The notes under the pieces: model-generated
Database searches by the model: none
What the model saw: only the letters and a program-made list of their open reading frames with translations
What the model was told of the DNA's origin: nothing
Shown here: positions 42,080 to 50,794 of the stretch, piece by piece
How the letters are laid out: each line of letters starts with the position of its first letter
Position numbering within the stretch: position 1 is the stretch's first letter
NCBI GenBank assembly: GCA_036310005.1
Contig: JAXJSP010000027.1
Span: forward strand, 1 to 64,000
Direction: 5' to 3'
DNA: 64,000 nt
Source: JAXJSP01 sp036310005
GTDB lineage: Bacteria; Bacillota; Clostridia; Oscillospirales; Acutalibacteraceae
Made by a program: the position numbers and the translations under genes

Positions 42080-43357
42080 ATGCAGTACAATTTAATTAAA
42101 TCAGACCGCTTGGGCGAGGAGTATTATGAGGCTACTCACGAGAGCGGACTTAAAGTATATATTTGCCCGAAAAGTGAATTTACCTCATATTATGCGCTGT
42201 TCGGCACGCGCTACGGTTCTATTGATACAAAATTCAGGCTTGAAGGCGAGCAGGAGTTTACCGAGGTACCCGAGGGTATCGCCCACTTTTTAGAGCATAA
42301 ACTTTTTGAAAACGAGGACTGCGATGCGTTTGAGCGCTTTGCAAAAACAGGCGCATATTCAAATGCATACACTTCATTTGACAGGACTTGTTATCTTTTC
42401 AGCTGCACTAAAAATTTTGAAGAAAATCTTGATATATTGCTCGATTTTGTACGCAGCCCTTATTTTACGGAACAAAGCGTGCAAAAAGAACAGGGTATTA
42501 TCGGACAGGAAATCAGAATGTATGATGACGAGCCGAATTGGAGAGTATTCTTCAATTTATGCGGTCTGCTTTACCACAACCACCCTGTTAAAATTGACGT
42601 AGCGGGAACGGTTGAATCAATTTCACAAATTACAGACAAACTGCTTTATAAATGCTACAACACTTTTTACAACCCGAGCAATATGTTTATCTGTATTGCC
42701 GGTAATGTCGATGCAAAAAGCATTTTAGATAAAATTGATATTGCTTTTCGCGGTGCAAAAGGTGTCAAAATCGAAAGAGGTAAATACAGCGAGCCCGACA
42801 GTATCGTAAAAGATTATAGTGTACAGCAGATGAGCGTGTATCAGCCGCTTTTCAATATAGGATATAAAGAAAAAACACAGGGCGACTATCCGCTTAAAGC
42901 ACAAATCGAAACTGAAATTTTACTCGAAATTGTTGCGGGAAAATCATCAAGACTTTATAACTCGCTTTTGGAACAGGGATTAATCAACGACTCTTTTTCC
43001 GCTTATTTCTTTACGGGCTTTAACTTTGCGTGCGAAATTTTTGAAGGTGAAAGCAAGGAGCCGCAGAAAGTCAAACAGGCAATAAAGCAGGAACTCGAAA
43101 GACTGCGCAAAGAGGGTATTGATTCCTCTGCTTTTTTAAGGGCGAAAAATTCTCTTTACGGAAAAGACGTAATGTTATATAATAGTGTAGAAAGAATTGC
43201 ATCGGCGCTTGTCGGATGTGCTGTTGACCGACACGGACTTTTTGAAGTAAACGATGTAATGTTTTCGGTAACAACACAAGATATCAACAACCGGCTTTTA
43301 TTGAATTTAAGGGAAGAAAACTGTGCTATGTCGGTTATTGAGCCGATTAAACAGTAA
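42080..43357 (+). CDS. M16-family zinc peptidase, YmfH type
   Basis: This 425-residue protein is the active partner of the M16 pair. GIAHFLEHKLFE holds the inverted zinc-binding motif HxxEH, and the third ligand should be the Glu about 75 residues later (KEQGIIGQEIRMYDDEP). The second half has the C-terminal pitrilysin domain (GKSSRLYNSLLEQGLIND). It probably degrades or processes small peptides inside the cell, as a heterodimer with the inactive partner. GGAGG lies in the end of the upstream gene. It is followed by lgt. Confidence 0.9.
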   Translation: MQYNLIKSDRLGEEYYEATHESGLKVYICPKSEFTSYYALFGTRYGSIDTKFRLEGEQEFTEVPEGIAHFLEHKLFENEDCDAFERFAKTGAYSNAYTSFDRTCYLFSCTKNFEENLDILLDFVRSPYFTEQSVQKEQGIIGQEIRMYDDEPNWRVFFNLCGLLYHNHPVKIDVAGTVESISQITDKLLYKCYNTFYNPSNMFICIAGNVDAKSILDKIDIAFRGAKGVKIERGKYSEPDSIVKDYSVQQMSVYQPLFNIGYKEKTQGDYPLKAQIETEILLEIVAGKSSRLYNSLLEQGLINDSFSAYFFTGFNFACEIFEGESKEPQKVKQAIKQELERLRKEGIDSSAFLRAKNSLYGKDVMLYNSVERIASALVGCAVDRHGLFEVNDVMFSVTTQDINNRLLLNLREENCAMSVIEPIKQ

Positions 43358-43376
43358 ATAATAAGTAGGTGTAAAA

Positions 43377-44252
43377 ATGAATTTATTAGTAAGTCGTATG
43401 TATAATTTTTTCGGCTTTATTTTTGAGTTTGACAATGTTGCTTTTAATATCGGCAACAGGGGAATATACTGGTACGGAATCATTATTGCATTGGGCTTTA
43501 TTCTGGCATTGGTAGTCTGCTCGCTCAAAGCCCCGAAATTAAATGTAGATAAAGACAAAATGATTGATGTTGTGATTGTCGGACTAATCGGAGGCATTAT
43601 AGGGGCAAGATTTTATTATGTGCTTTTTGACTGGCTCGGCGGACATGCGTATAATTCATTTTTAGATGTAATCGCAATCTGGGACGGCGGTATTGCAATA
43701 TACGGAGGCGTTATATTTGCCTTCCTTTTTGGCGGAATTATGTGTAAAATCAAAAAAATCAATGTGCTTGATATGTTTGATTTGGCGGTAATGGGATTTT
43801 TCATCGGTCAGGGTATCGGCCGCTGGGGAAATTTTGTAAATCAGGAAGTCTACGGTAAACCGACCGGTTCTTCGTGGTTCGGAATCGGCGTAGAACCCGA
43901 TGTAACACAACTTGTACACCCGCTGTTTTTATACGAGTCGCTCTGGTGTCTGCTCGGCTTTCTTGTTTTATTCTTGCTGTCTAATCGCAGGCAGTTTAAA
44001 GGACAACTTTTATCAATTTATTTAGTTTGGTATTCGTTTGGCAGATTTATTTTTGAAGGTATGAGAAATACTTCTTACATTTTAAAACTCGGCCCGTTTG
44101 CGGCAAGCCAGATTGTGTCAATATTATTATTTGTTTCGGGAATCGCTCTTTATGTAATTTTCTCAAAAAAATACTCTCTTAAAGACGAGGGAGAATATGA
44201 GAGCATTTATATAGGCGACGAGCCGGAAGACGAGAAATCAGAGGAAGAATAA
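43377..44252 (+). CDS. lgt: Prolipoprotein diacylglyceryl transferase
   Basis: This 291-residue membrane enzyme transfers a diacylglyceryl group from phosphatidylglycerol to the lipobox cysteine of prolipoproteins. It has seven hydrophobic helices. The catalytic signature GRWGNFVNQEVYG is intact, and other family features are YWYGIIIALGF near the start and RFIFEGMR in the second half. The C-terminus has a charged tail (about 25 residues). It serves the several lipoproteins in this window. It starts 20 bases after the M16 gene and abuts folD (stop followed directly by ATG). Confidence 0.96.
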   Translation: MNLLVSRMYNFFGFIFEFDNVAFNIGNRGIYWYGIIIALGFILALVVCSLKAPKLNVDKDKMIDVVIVGLIGGIIGARFYYVLFDWLGGHAYNSFLDVIAIWDGGIAIYGGVIFAFLFGGIMCKIKKINVLDMFDLAVMGFFIGQGIGRWGNFVNQEVYGKPTGSSWFGIGVEPDVTQLVHPLFLYESLWCLLGFLVLFLLSNRRQFKGQLLSIYLVWYSFGRFIFEGMRNTSYILKLGPFAASQIVSILLFVSGIALYVIFSKKYSLKDEGEYESIYIGDEPEDEKSEEE

Positions 44253-45119
44253 ATGGCAAAAATCATTGACGGAAAAGCAATATCACAGTTGGTAAGAGAA
44301 GAAATTGCAAACGAGGTTGCTTTGCTTAAACAAAAGGGTATTACTCCGGGACTTGCGGTTATAATTGTAGGCAATAACCCCGCTTCGAGAGTATATGTAA
44401 ACAACAAGAAAAAAGCGTGCGAGCAACTTGGTATGAAAAGCGAGGAGTACGCTTTGCCCGAGACTGCAAGCGAGAGTGAATTAATCGCGCTTATAAATAA
44501 ACTTAACAAGCGCGATGATATAAACGGTATTTTGTGCCAGTTGCCCCTGCCCTCACATATTGACGATAAGGCAGTAATCGAAAGCATTTCTCCAAAAAAG
44601 GATGTAGATGCGTTTTGTGCCGAGAATGTCGGTAAAATTATGATTGGCGATTATTCATTTTTACCTTGCACACCTGCGGGCATTATGGAAATGCTTAAAA
44701 AAGAAAACATTGATGTAGAGGGCAAAAACTGTGTTGTTATAGGAAGAAGCAATATTGTAGGCAAACCTATGGCTATGCTTTTGTTACACTCAAACGGTAC
44801 TGTTACCGTTTGCCACTCAAAGACAAATAACTTAAAAGAAGTTTGTAAAAGTGCGGATATTTTAATCGCAGCAGTAGGAAAAGCATATTTTGTTACTGCC
44901 GATATGGTGAAGCCGGGCGCGGTTGTTATTGATGTCGGAATGAACAGAAACGACGAGGGTAAACTCTGCGGAGATGTCGATTTTGAAAGCGTTAAAGATG
45001 TTGCCTCGGCAATTACTCCCGTACCCGGAGGCGTAGGTCCGATGACGATAACCATGCTTATGAAAAACACACTTACAGCGGCAAAACTTCAGAATAATTT
45101 AGGAGGCTTTAATAAATGA
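44253..45119 (+). CDS. folD: Bifunctional methylenetetrahydrofolate dehydrogenase/cyclohydrolase
   Basis: This 288-residue enzyme interconverts 5,10-methylene-THF, methenyl-THF and 10-formyl-THF. PGLAVIIVGNNPASRVYVNN carries the family Tyr and Lys region (YVNNKKKACEQLG), and GILCQLPLPSHID is the active-site Gln motif. The NADP-binding part is VVIGRSNIVGKPMA, and the C-terminus has TPVPGGVGPMTITML. Length matches the family. Its ATG follows the lgt stop with no gap, and a membrane-protein gene overlaps its stop by 4 bases, so translation of the three is coupled. Confidence 0.97.
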   Translation: MAKIIDGKAISQLVREEIANEVALLKQKGITPGLAVIIVGNNPASRVYVNNKKKACEQLGMKSEEYALPETASESELIALINKLNKRDDINGILCQLPLPSHIDDKAVIESISPKKDVDAFCAENVGKIMIGDYSFLPCTPAGIMEMLKKENIDVEGKNCVVIGRSNIVGKPMAMLLLHSNGTVTVCHSKTNNLKEVCKSADILIAAVGKAYFVTADMVKPGAVVIDVGMNRNDEGKLCGDVDFESVKDVASAITPVPGGVGPMTITMLMKNTLTAAKLQNNLGGFNK

Positions 45120-45901
45120 AACGCTTGATATGTTTTATCTCAGCGTTCCTTGTTTTTACAACACCGGTTACCGCTTTTGCAACTGCAGACGCATACAAAG
45201 GCGACGGTTTCAGTATTAGTTTTCCCGAAAATTATATCGTAATTGACGAAAACAATTTAAGCAGTAATGAAGAATTTATTACTTCGATTGACAATCACTC
45301 GGTTGAGTCGTTCAAGCGCACAATGCAAGAGAGCAATATGCTCGTTTTTGCTGCGCCCGAAGATAATTCACAGCAAGTACAACTTTATAAATGGAGCGAT
45401 ACGGTAAGCACTACCGTTCACTCGCTGAACTTGTTAAACGACGAACTTTTTGATACAACCGCTGCAAGCATAAAACAAATTATTACAAGTAATAAAAACG
45501 CAGGAATCACCCTTAGCGAAAAAATCAAAAAACAGGATGTAACCTTTATTAAATATGTCGTGTATTATGAAGATAAAAATTCTGATTATGGCTCGGTGCA
45601 GTATTGGACAGTGTCGGAGGATAACTTTTACTCGCTGAATTTTTATAATAAAGACGGTAAAATCACCGACAGCCAGAACGCTGTCGCCGAAGAAATTTTT
45701 TCCTCTTTAAAAATCAATGTCAAAAAGTCTGTAAACTTCACATACTACTTATTAAGATTTGCAGGCGCTTTGCTTATAATCGGCGGACTTATTGCTCTGA
45801 TATTTATTGTAAGAAGTATATACTTCGATATTAAACAGTCAAAAAATGCAGACGAAAAAATTCCCGATAAGATTAAAATGAACAGAAAAAAGAAAAAATA
45901 A
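45116..45901 (+). CDS. Exported membrane-anchored protein of unknown function
   Basis: This 261-residue protein has a signal peptide (1-22, ICFISAFLVFTTPVTAFA), an extracellular domain of about 185 residues (GFSISFPENYIVIDENN onward), a single membrane helix (about 212-236, FAGALLIIGGLIALIFIV) and a highly basic tail ending KMNRKKKK. The extracellular part resembles the general PsbP/DUF-type 'FSISFPENY' folds seen in several exported proteins, but I do not assign a family. It overlaps folD by 4 bases (ATGA). A terminator follows. Confidence 0.8.
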   Translation: MKRLICFISAFLVFTTPVTAFATADAYKGDGFSISFPENYIVIDENNLSSNEEFITSIDNHSVESFKRTMQESNMLVFAAPEDNSQQVQLYKWSDTVSTTVHSLNLLNDELFDTTAASIKQIITSNKNAGITLSEKIKKQDVTFIKYVVYYEDKNSDYGSVQYWTVSEDNFYSLNFYNKDGKITDSQNAVAEEIFSSLKINVKKSVNFTYYLLRFAGALLIIGGLIALIFIVRSIYFDIKQSKNADEKIPDKIKMNRKKKK

Positions 45902-45906
45902 AAATC

Positions 45907-45941
45907 ACACCCCGAAAGTTTAACACTTTCGGGGTGTAAAA
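45907..45941 (+). terminator. Bidirectional terminator
   Basis: A perfect 13-bp stem (45907-45919 with 45925-45937, arm ACACCCCGAAAGT) separates the convergent folD operon and the sortase locus. T-rich sequence follows on both sides. Confidence 0.9.
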
Positions 45942-45943
45942 TT

Positions 45944-46804
45944 TTATTCTGTTTTATTATTTTTATTAATTCTTATTATTCTGAGTACTATGCACACTAT
46001 AAATCCTGTTGCAAATATTACGCCGATAACAGCAGACGAAGTAACGCTGAAACTCATAATTTTATCAATTACCGCATCTGTAAACTTCTTTAAGGGTATA
46101 TCTCCGAGCGCAAGTTTTTGCTTGAAATCATAAGCCGAAAACAAACTCATCAGCACGCATACCGCCATGCTTGGTATAAAAATACTGCCAAATGATAAAG
46201 TAAGCCTGTTTAGTTTGTCCGCCTTCGGAATTACAAAAACCAAAATTGCAAAAAGTGTTGCAAGCGCAAAGAAAATATAATAACTCTTTACAATAGTTTT
46301 AAACTTTGAATTTGAAGTTATATTTCCGACTGCCTGTAAATATTTCTCGCTGATGCTTTCACAACTTGTCTGCGACAAAGCTGCCGCCTCTTTTGCAATT
46401 TCATCGACCGCCTCATCGGCAAAATCATAACCGTCTTTTTCAATGCGTTTTTCAAACTCCAAAATTCCTTTTTTATATTCGTCGCTTGAAAAAGGTGTCG
46501 GCTCGGTTTCCTTGTTGCCGCTTAATACAGCATAAACCCTTAAATAATACTCTTTTGAGTATCGTTCAATTTCGCTGTCGTTTATATAATCTGTAAAGTA
46601 ATCAGGCTCAATCTGATAATATTCCGCCTCATAAGTCAGCGCGTTTTCAATATAATCGTGCATGTATTCAACATAGTCGTCCGTTACTATATTTTCATAT
46701 ATATCTTTGTTGTAAAACACGCTGTTTAAAGTAGCGAATGCAAAAGATATAATAAGAAAAACTGCGCAGAACACAACGCATACTGCTCTTAAAAACTTTG
46801 TCAT
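45944..46804 (-). CDS. Four-helix membrane protein next to sortase
   Basis: This 286-residue protein has one N-terminal helix (about 5-27), a long acidic extracellular stretch rich in Tyr and Glu (about 30-165), then three helices (about 172-195, 205-225, 248-275). I do not recognise a family, though DUF1461-like proteins have a similar plan. It lies 6 bases downstream of the sortase gene and may be part of the same locus, perhaps helping to position sortase or its substrate. That role is inference. Confidence 0.75.
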   Translation of the reverse strand: MTKFLRAVCVVFCAVFLIISFAFATLNSVFYNKDIYENIVTDDYVEYMHDYIENALTYEAEYYQIEPDYFTDYINDSEIERYSKEYYLRVYAVLSGNKETEPTPFSSDEYKKGILEFEKRIEKDGYDFADEAVDEIAKEAAALSQTSCESISEKYLQAVGNITSNSKFKTIVKSYYIFFALATLFAILVFVIPKADKLNRLTLSFGSIFIPSMAVCVLMSLFSAYDFKQKLALGDIPLKKFTDAVIDKIMSFSVTSSAVIGVIFATGFIVCIVLRIIRINKNNKTE

Positions 46805-46810
46805 ACCGAC

Positions 46811-47464
46811 TTACCACACCTTTCCTTCTACCATAGTGCAAATAAGCGCAATTCTCTGCACCCTCGGCCGATAGTTATTATCATAAGGATAGCAAGTGTA
46901 CATTACAAGTTGCTCCGAATCATAAGAAGGGTTAATGTAGGTAGAATCATATTGGTCAAATATCTGAAGTTTGTCCACCTTGTACACATAATTACCGTAA
47001 ACTGTATTTACATACACCTTCGCGCCTACTTCGGTCTTTTCAATTTCATTGAAATATGTGGTGACGTGAGCGTCCATTATTACTCTGCCGCCCTGTCCGC
47101 AGAATTTTGAATACATAGGTGTTCCGGCACCGTAAGTGAGAATATAGTTTGTGTTGCCTAAATATACAGGGATGTTTTTGTTTTCCCAACCCTCAACATT
47201 AACGGTTGCCCATTGACTTTCATATTTGATTTTTGCAAATTGCTCGTCGCTTGCATCTTTGATAATCTGACTTGCAAGATGTTCAGTTGTATTGTCGGTT
47301 TTTTGTGCTTTGTTTACTGCAAGCTGGACAATACTCATTGAAGTGACATAAGTAAACAAAAACACCGCGACGAGTATTGCGGCGATTATCGCCGATAAAT
47401 ACGGTAAAATAAGAAAAGCAATGCTTTTTGCACTGCTTTTCTTTTTATTGTCTTTAATAGCCAT
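46811..47464 (-). CDS. Sortase (class D/B-like transpeptidase)
   Basis: This 217-residue membrane protein has an N-terminal signal anchor (about 18-42) and a sortase domain. The three catalytic residues can be placed: His in IMDAHVTTYF, Cys in LVMYTCYPY (about residue 191), and Arg in RPRVQRIALIC about 12 residues later. The T-C-Y-P sequence replaces the usual TLxTC of SrtA. Sortases cleave a sorting signal in surface proteins and link them to the cell wall or to pilin subunits. The single substrate gene upstream suggests a dedicated pair. Its ribosome site is weak. Confidence 0.9.
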   Translation of the reverse strand: MAIKDNKKKSSAKSIAFLILPYLSAIIAAILVAVFLFTYVTSMSIVQLAVNKAQKTDNTTEHLASQIIKDASDEQFAKIKYESQWATVNVEGWENKNIPVYLGNTNYILTYGAGTPMYSKFCGQGGRVIMDAHVTTYFNEIEKTEVGAKVYVNTVYGNYVYKVDKLQIFDQYDSTYINPSYDSEQLVMYTCYPYDNNYRPRVQRIALICTMVEGKVW

Positions 47465-47475
47465 TATTTATAAAA

Positions 47476-48018
47476 TTACTCAGCAAGATTCTTTTTGCGA
47501 GCGAATACTACCGCACCGCCAACGCTTACTGCAACTGCCAATGCGATGAGTGCCCATGCATAAGCAGGCATAGCAGAATCGGTTTTGCTCGGTGTTATGT
47601 CACCGTCGATTTCGCCTAATTTCTTACCCGTAGGGCCATATACAATAGCAACAACATCGCCTGCTGTTTTTACTACATATTCATAAGTAAGACCTAAAAC
47701 AGAGCAAGCAGCATCGAATTGAGACAAAAGTGTGTTTCTTTCAGCCTCGGTGTAGTCGTGCATTGAAGGTCCTTTGCTTACATCAACTGCTGCTACGGTA
47801 GCATCAAGAATTGCTTTAAGTTCTGTGTACTGAGCCTCAGTAATATCGAGTTGGTCAATAACCTTTTCTGCCTGCGGATAATAAACATCTTCATAATCGT
47901 CGGGCATAGCCGCTAATATGTCGCTTTTCAACTGTTCATTATAGTTAGCAGCAAATACTGAAACGCCTAATGAGAATGTCAGAACCAAACATAAGATTAA
48001 ACTAACAACTTTTTTCAT
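47476..48018 (-). CDS. Probable sortase-anchored surface protein
   Basis: This 180-residue exported protein has a signal peptide (residues 1-23, ending VFAAN), a helical domain (about 24-110) and a C-terminal anchor: hydrophobic helix AYAWALIALAVAVSVGGAVV followed by the basic tail ARKKNLAE. Before the helix is TPSKTDSAMP, which is not LPxTG. It is vaguely like the xPxTG signals of C. difficile sortase substrates but with Asp in place of Gly. The gene lies directly upstream of the sortase gene, 11 bases away, so it is the best candidate substrate. AGGAG precedes the ATG. Confidence 0.82.
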   Translation of the reverse strand: MKKVVSLILCLVLTFSLGVSVFAANYNEQLKSDILAAMPDDYEDVYYPQAEKVIDQLDITEAQYTELKAILDATVAAVDVSKGPSMHDYTEAERNTLLSQFDAACSVLGLTYEYVVKTAGDVVAIVYGPTGKKLGEIDGDITPSKTDSAMPAYAWALIALAVAVSVGGAVVFARKKNLAE

Positions 48019-48158
48019 AATCTATTCTCCTATACATAAAGTTATTCAATATAATTTTGCCATTTAATTATAATAACTAAATTTTAAAATGTCAATACCG
48101 CATTTACATAAATTATTAATTTGTACTAAAATGTTTGTCACTTTGCACATATTTTTAA

Positions 48159-48187
48159 TTGAATTCGCCTTATTATAATGATATAAT
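48159..48187 (+). promoter_or_regulatory. Probable sigma-A promoter for the flavoprotein gene
   Basis: TTGAAT (48159-48164), a 17-base spacer and TATAAT (48182-48187) precede the TTG start at 48217 by about 30 bases. Confidence 0.6.
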
Positions 48188-48216
48188 GAGATTGATTTGC
48201 TCGGGAGGTGAGTCTT

Positions 48217-49833
48217 TTGATATTAATTAAAAACTTGAAACTGAGCGCAGAAACTGATTTTTCAGATATAAACGCTGTGTTTAATAAGGCGGTTAAAACA
48301 AAACTTAATAACGCAAAAATCACCCTTTTTAAAAAATCGGTTGACTCACGAAATAAAAATAATATTCACTTTGTCTGCTCGTTTTTAATCGAGAGCGAAA
48401 ACGAAGAATCAATTTTAAATAAACTTAAAAACTTCGACGCAGACTATTATACCTTACCGAAGTATAAGTATTATGATGTATTTTGTAGGATGCAAAGACC
48501 TGTCGTAGTCGGCTTCGGCCCTGCCGGTATGTTCTGCGCGTTGCATTTAGCAAAAAGCGGACTAAAACCCATTGTGCTTGAGATGGGTAAAGACTGCGAT
48601 TCGCGGCTTGAAGATGTCAAAGAGTTTTTTGCAACCGGTAAACTCAATGAAAAATCTAATATTCAGTTCGGCGAGGGCGGTGCCGGTACATTTTCCGACG
48701 GTAAACTTAATACAGGCATTTCCAACATCAGAATACGCCATGTTTTAGAGGTGTTTTGTAAACACGGAGCCGGCGAGCAGATTTTATATGATGCAAAACC
48801 TCATATCGGCACAGATGTGCTTATTAATGTTGTAAAGTCAATAAGACAAGAAATTATTTCGCTCGGCGGTGAAATAAGATTTGAAAACGAAGCGACAAAT
48901 TTCAAAATTGAAAGCAACCGTGTAAAAGGCGTTTATGTTTCAACTCCGACAGGCGATGACTATATTGAGTGCGAAAGCGTTGTACTGGCACCCGGCCATT
49001 CGTCGAGAAGCCTTTTTAAAATACTTATGAACTTAAATGCTTATATATTACCCAAACCTTTTGCAATAGGCGTTCGGGCAGAGCATAAGCAAAGCCTGAT
49101 CAACTCATCGCAGTACGGTGAAAATTACAGCAAAAATTTGCCCGTTGCCGATTATAAATTAGCCGCGCATTTAGAAAACGGAAGAAATGTTTACTCGTTT
49201 TGTATGTGCCCGGGAGGAGAAGTTGTAAACGCGTCAAGTGAAGCGGGCGGTATTGCGGTAAACGGAATGAGCAATTCAAAGCGCGACGGAGAAAATGCAA
49301 ACTCGGCAATACTTGTTAATGTAAATGTAACCGACTATTATAAAAACAGCGCCCTTGACGGAATTGAATTTCAGCGTGAAATTGAGCAAAAAGCATATTC
49401 AATCGGCAAAGGTATGCCCGTATGTCAAACGCTTTCGAGTTTTCTTGATAATAATGATAATGTCATAACTTCGGTGAAACCGACGGTAAAACCCGATTAT
49501 AAAACGGGAAACATCAAAGACATTTTTCCCGACTTTGTAACCGACAGTCTAAAGCAGGGTTTTGACCGCTTTGATAAGAAGATAAAAGGCTTTGCAAACG
49601 CAGATACGGTGCTTACCGCCCCCGAAACCCGCTCGTCGTCGCCTGTTGTAATTTACAGGGACAAGACAGGGCAAAGCAATATCAGAGGCATTTATCCGTG
49701 CGGTGAAGGTTCGGGCTACGCAGGAGGCATAACCTCGTCGGCGGTCGACGGACTTATGTGCGCGGAAAGTGTTATCATCAACAATAATCTTAAAAGCCTT
49801 AAAAATATTGATTTAAGCGAATACGATTTATAA
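48217..49833 (+). CDS. FAD-dependent oxidoreductase (COG2509-like)
   Basis: This protein of about 538 residues is a flavoprotein. The dinucleotide-binding segment is PVVVGFGPAGMFCALHLAKSG (about 96-116), with KPIVLEMGKDCDSR as the acidic end of strand 2. FGEGGAGTFSDGKLNTG is an unusual Gly-rich stretch of the COG2509 family, and GIYPCGEGSGYAGGITSSAVDG near the C-terminus is the second FAD motif. Its reaction is not established. I prefer the TTG 48217 start because GGGAGG lies 8 bases before; GTG 48208 overlaps that site. A terminator follows. Confidence 0.9.
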   Translation: MILIKNLKLSAETDFSDINAVFNKAVKTKLNNAKITLFKKSVDSRNKNNIHFVCSFLIESENEESILNKLKNFDADYYTLPKYKYYDVFCRMQRPVVVGFGPAGMFCALHLAKSGLKPIVLEMGKDCDSRLEDVKEFFATGKLNEKSNIQFGEGGAGTFSDGKLNTGISNIRIRHVLEVFCKHGAGEQILYDAKPHIGTDVLINVVKSIRQEIISLGGEIRFENEATNFKIESNRVKGVYVSTPTGDDYIECESVVLAPGHSSRSLFKILMNLNAYILPKPFAIGVRAEHKQSLINSSQYGENYSKNLPVADYKLAAHLENGRNVYSFCMCPGGEVVNASSEAGGIAVNGMSNSKRDGENANSAILVNVNVTDYYKNSALDGIEFQREIEQKAYSIGKGMPVCQTLSSFLDNNDNVITSVKPTVKPDYKTGNIKDIFPDFVTDSLKQGFDRFDKKIKGFANADTVLTAPETRSSSPVVIYRDKTGQSNIRGIYPCGEGSGYAGGITSSAVDGLMCAESVIINNNLKSLKNIDLSEYDL

Positions 49834-49837
49834 AAAT

Positions 49838-49874
49838 AAAGCAGAGTGAAAATGAAGTTCACTCTGCTTTGATT
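49838..49874 (+). terminator. Terminator after the flavoprotein gene
   Basis: A perfect 13-bp stem (49838-49850 with 49858-49870, arm AAAGCAGAGTGAA) ends in TGATTTTT on the + strand. It lies between convergent genes and is likely bidirectional. Confidence 0.88.
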
Positions 49875-49875
49875 T

Positions 49876-50307
49876 TTACAGGAAAGTTTGCATTATATCT
49901 ATTGACTTTTTTTGAAACTCTACTGTTTCTTTTGCGAGGGTGCGGGCATCGGGCGAGGCTAATGTGTTATCGTTTAATGCCTTACACAGTCTGATATTTC
50001 CCATTGTAAAACCTTCTATCATCATTTTTGCAGTCTTTGGCGCGTGATGATTTTTCTTCATTCTGCTTTTCATCGCGGTTTTTACCATATAAATGGCAGA
50101 ATTTGAATTGTTACCAGCATGCTCACCGATGTTATCAAGTTTATTTTCAGCCTGTTTTTTGGTTTTTGAATAAATGCTGTGGCAGGTTCTTAATTCCTTT
50201 GCAAGAAAAGGATTATCCACCTTCATGGAAACATAGCCGACCGTATCTCTGCCGAAAGCGGCAGTCTTTTCAACAACCGATAAAAGTTTTTGAGTCTGAT
50301 CTTCCAT
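49876..50307 (-). CDS. Small helical protein of unknown function
   Basis: This 143-residue protein is predicted to be almost all helical, basic in the middle (KTAMKSRMKKNHHAPKTAKMM) and without signal or membrane helix. The central histidine pair and the surrounding helices are faintly like small ferritin-like or DUF2383-type folds, but no metal-binding motif can be confirmed. It stands alone between a terminator and the zinc-ribbon gene. The start at ATG 50307 has an AGGAGG-like site (AAAGGAGGC). I do not recognise a family. Confidence 0.75.
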   Translation of the reverse strand: MEDQTQKLLSVVEKTAAFGRDTVGYVSMKVDNPFLAKELRTCHSIYSKTKKQAENKLDNIGEHAGNNSNSAIYMVKTAMKSRMKKNHHAPKTAKMMIEGFTMGNIRLCKALNDNTLASPDARTLAKETVEFQKKSIDIMQTFL

Positions 50308-50343
50308 ATAAAAGCCTCCTTTTGCCTTATTATAGACAAAAAG

Positions 50344-50380
50344 AAAAAGATTTATTCCCCTGAAAGAATAAATCTTTTTT
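50344..50380 (-). terminator. Terminator after the zinc-ribbon gene
   Basis: A 13-bp stem (50344-50356 with 50366-50378, arm AAAAAGATTTATTC) ends in CTTTTTG on the - strand. It is 14 bases past the zinc-ribbon stop. Confidence 0.8.
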
Positions 50381-50394
50381 CTTTTAAATAAATA

Positions 50395-50679
50395 TTATTC
50401 TTCTTCTGCTTCTTTCATTTTAGCAAAGCATTCGCTGCAATATACAGGTCTGTCCTCGCGCGGTTTGAAAGGAACTGTTGCTTCTTGGCCACATGATGCG
50501 CAAGTAGCAGTAAACATTTCTCTGCTCGCTCTTCTTGCTGCTTTTAAAGCGTCTCTGCAAGCCTTACATCTTTGAGGCTCGTTTTCAAAGCCTTTTTCAG
50601 CGTAAAACTCCTGCTCTCCTGCTGTGAATACGAAATCGTTTCCACATTCTTTGCATTTAAGGGTTTTGTCTTCAAACAT
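50395..50679 (-). CDS. Zinc-ribbon protein (double CxxC pairs)
   Basis: This 94-residue protein has four CxxC knuckles in two pairs. The first is LKCKECGNDF with RCKACRDAL about 30 residues later, and the second is ATCASCGQEAT with YCSECF about 25 residues later. Each pair should hold one zinc. Between them is a basic helix (LKAARRASRE) and the C-terminus is acidic (KEAEEE). These proteins occur widely in Clostridia, but their function is not known; nucleic-acid binding is plausible. Behind it lies a long 5' region that may fold into a structured leader. AGAGGT precedes the ATG. Confidence 0.88.
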   Translation of the reverse strand: MFEDKTLKCKECGNDFVFTAGEQEFYAEKGFENEPQRCKACRDALKAARRASREMFTATCASCGQEATVPFKPREDRPVYCSECFAKMKEAEEE

Positions 50680-50710
50680 AATTATACCTCTCTGTATTTC
50701 TCTATTTTTT

Positions 50711-50784
50711 AGTCCCTGAGGACGGATGCGAGCCGCCTTCTTTTTTCAGGATAAACGCTTTTCTTTTAAGCTACATCAGGGATT
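50711..50784 (-). ncRNA. Possible structured 5' leader RNA (three-way-junction-like)
   Basis: Upstream of the zinc-ribbon gene, the - strand can fold as follows: outer stem TCCCTGA (50776-50782) with TCAGGGA (50713-50719); inner hairpin GCTT-AAAAGAA-AAGC (50757-50771); and a G/C-rich hairpin GGCGG/CCGTCC with one bulge around CTCGCAT (50719-50738). The three helices would meet at one junction. This is not the terminator of the upstream sigma-factor gene, since no T run follows. I could not match it to a known riboswitch class. Covariation would decide whether it is real. Confidence 0.4.
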
Positions 50785-50794
50785 ATAAACAATA

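Noticed and set aside
44651..45070. 139-codon frame opposite folD
   Set aside because: Antisense to an intact folD; no ribosome site.
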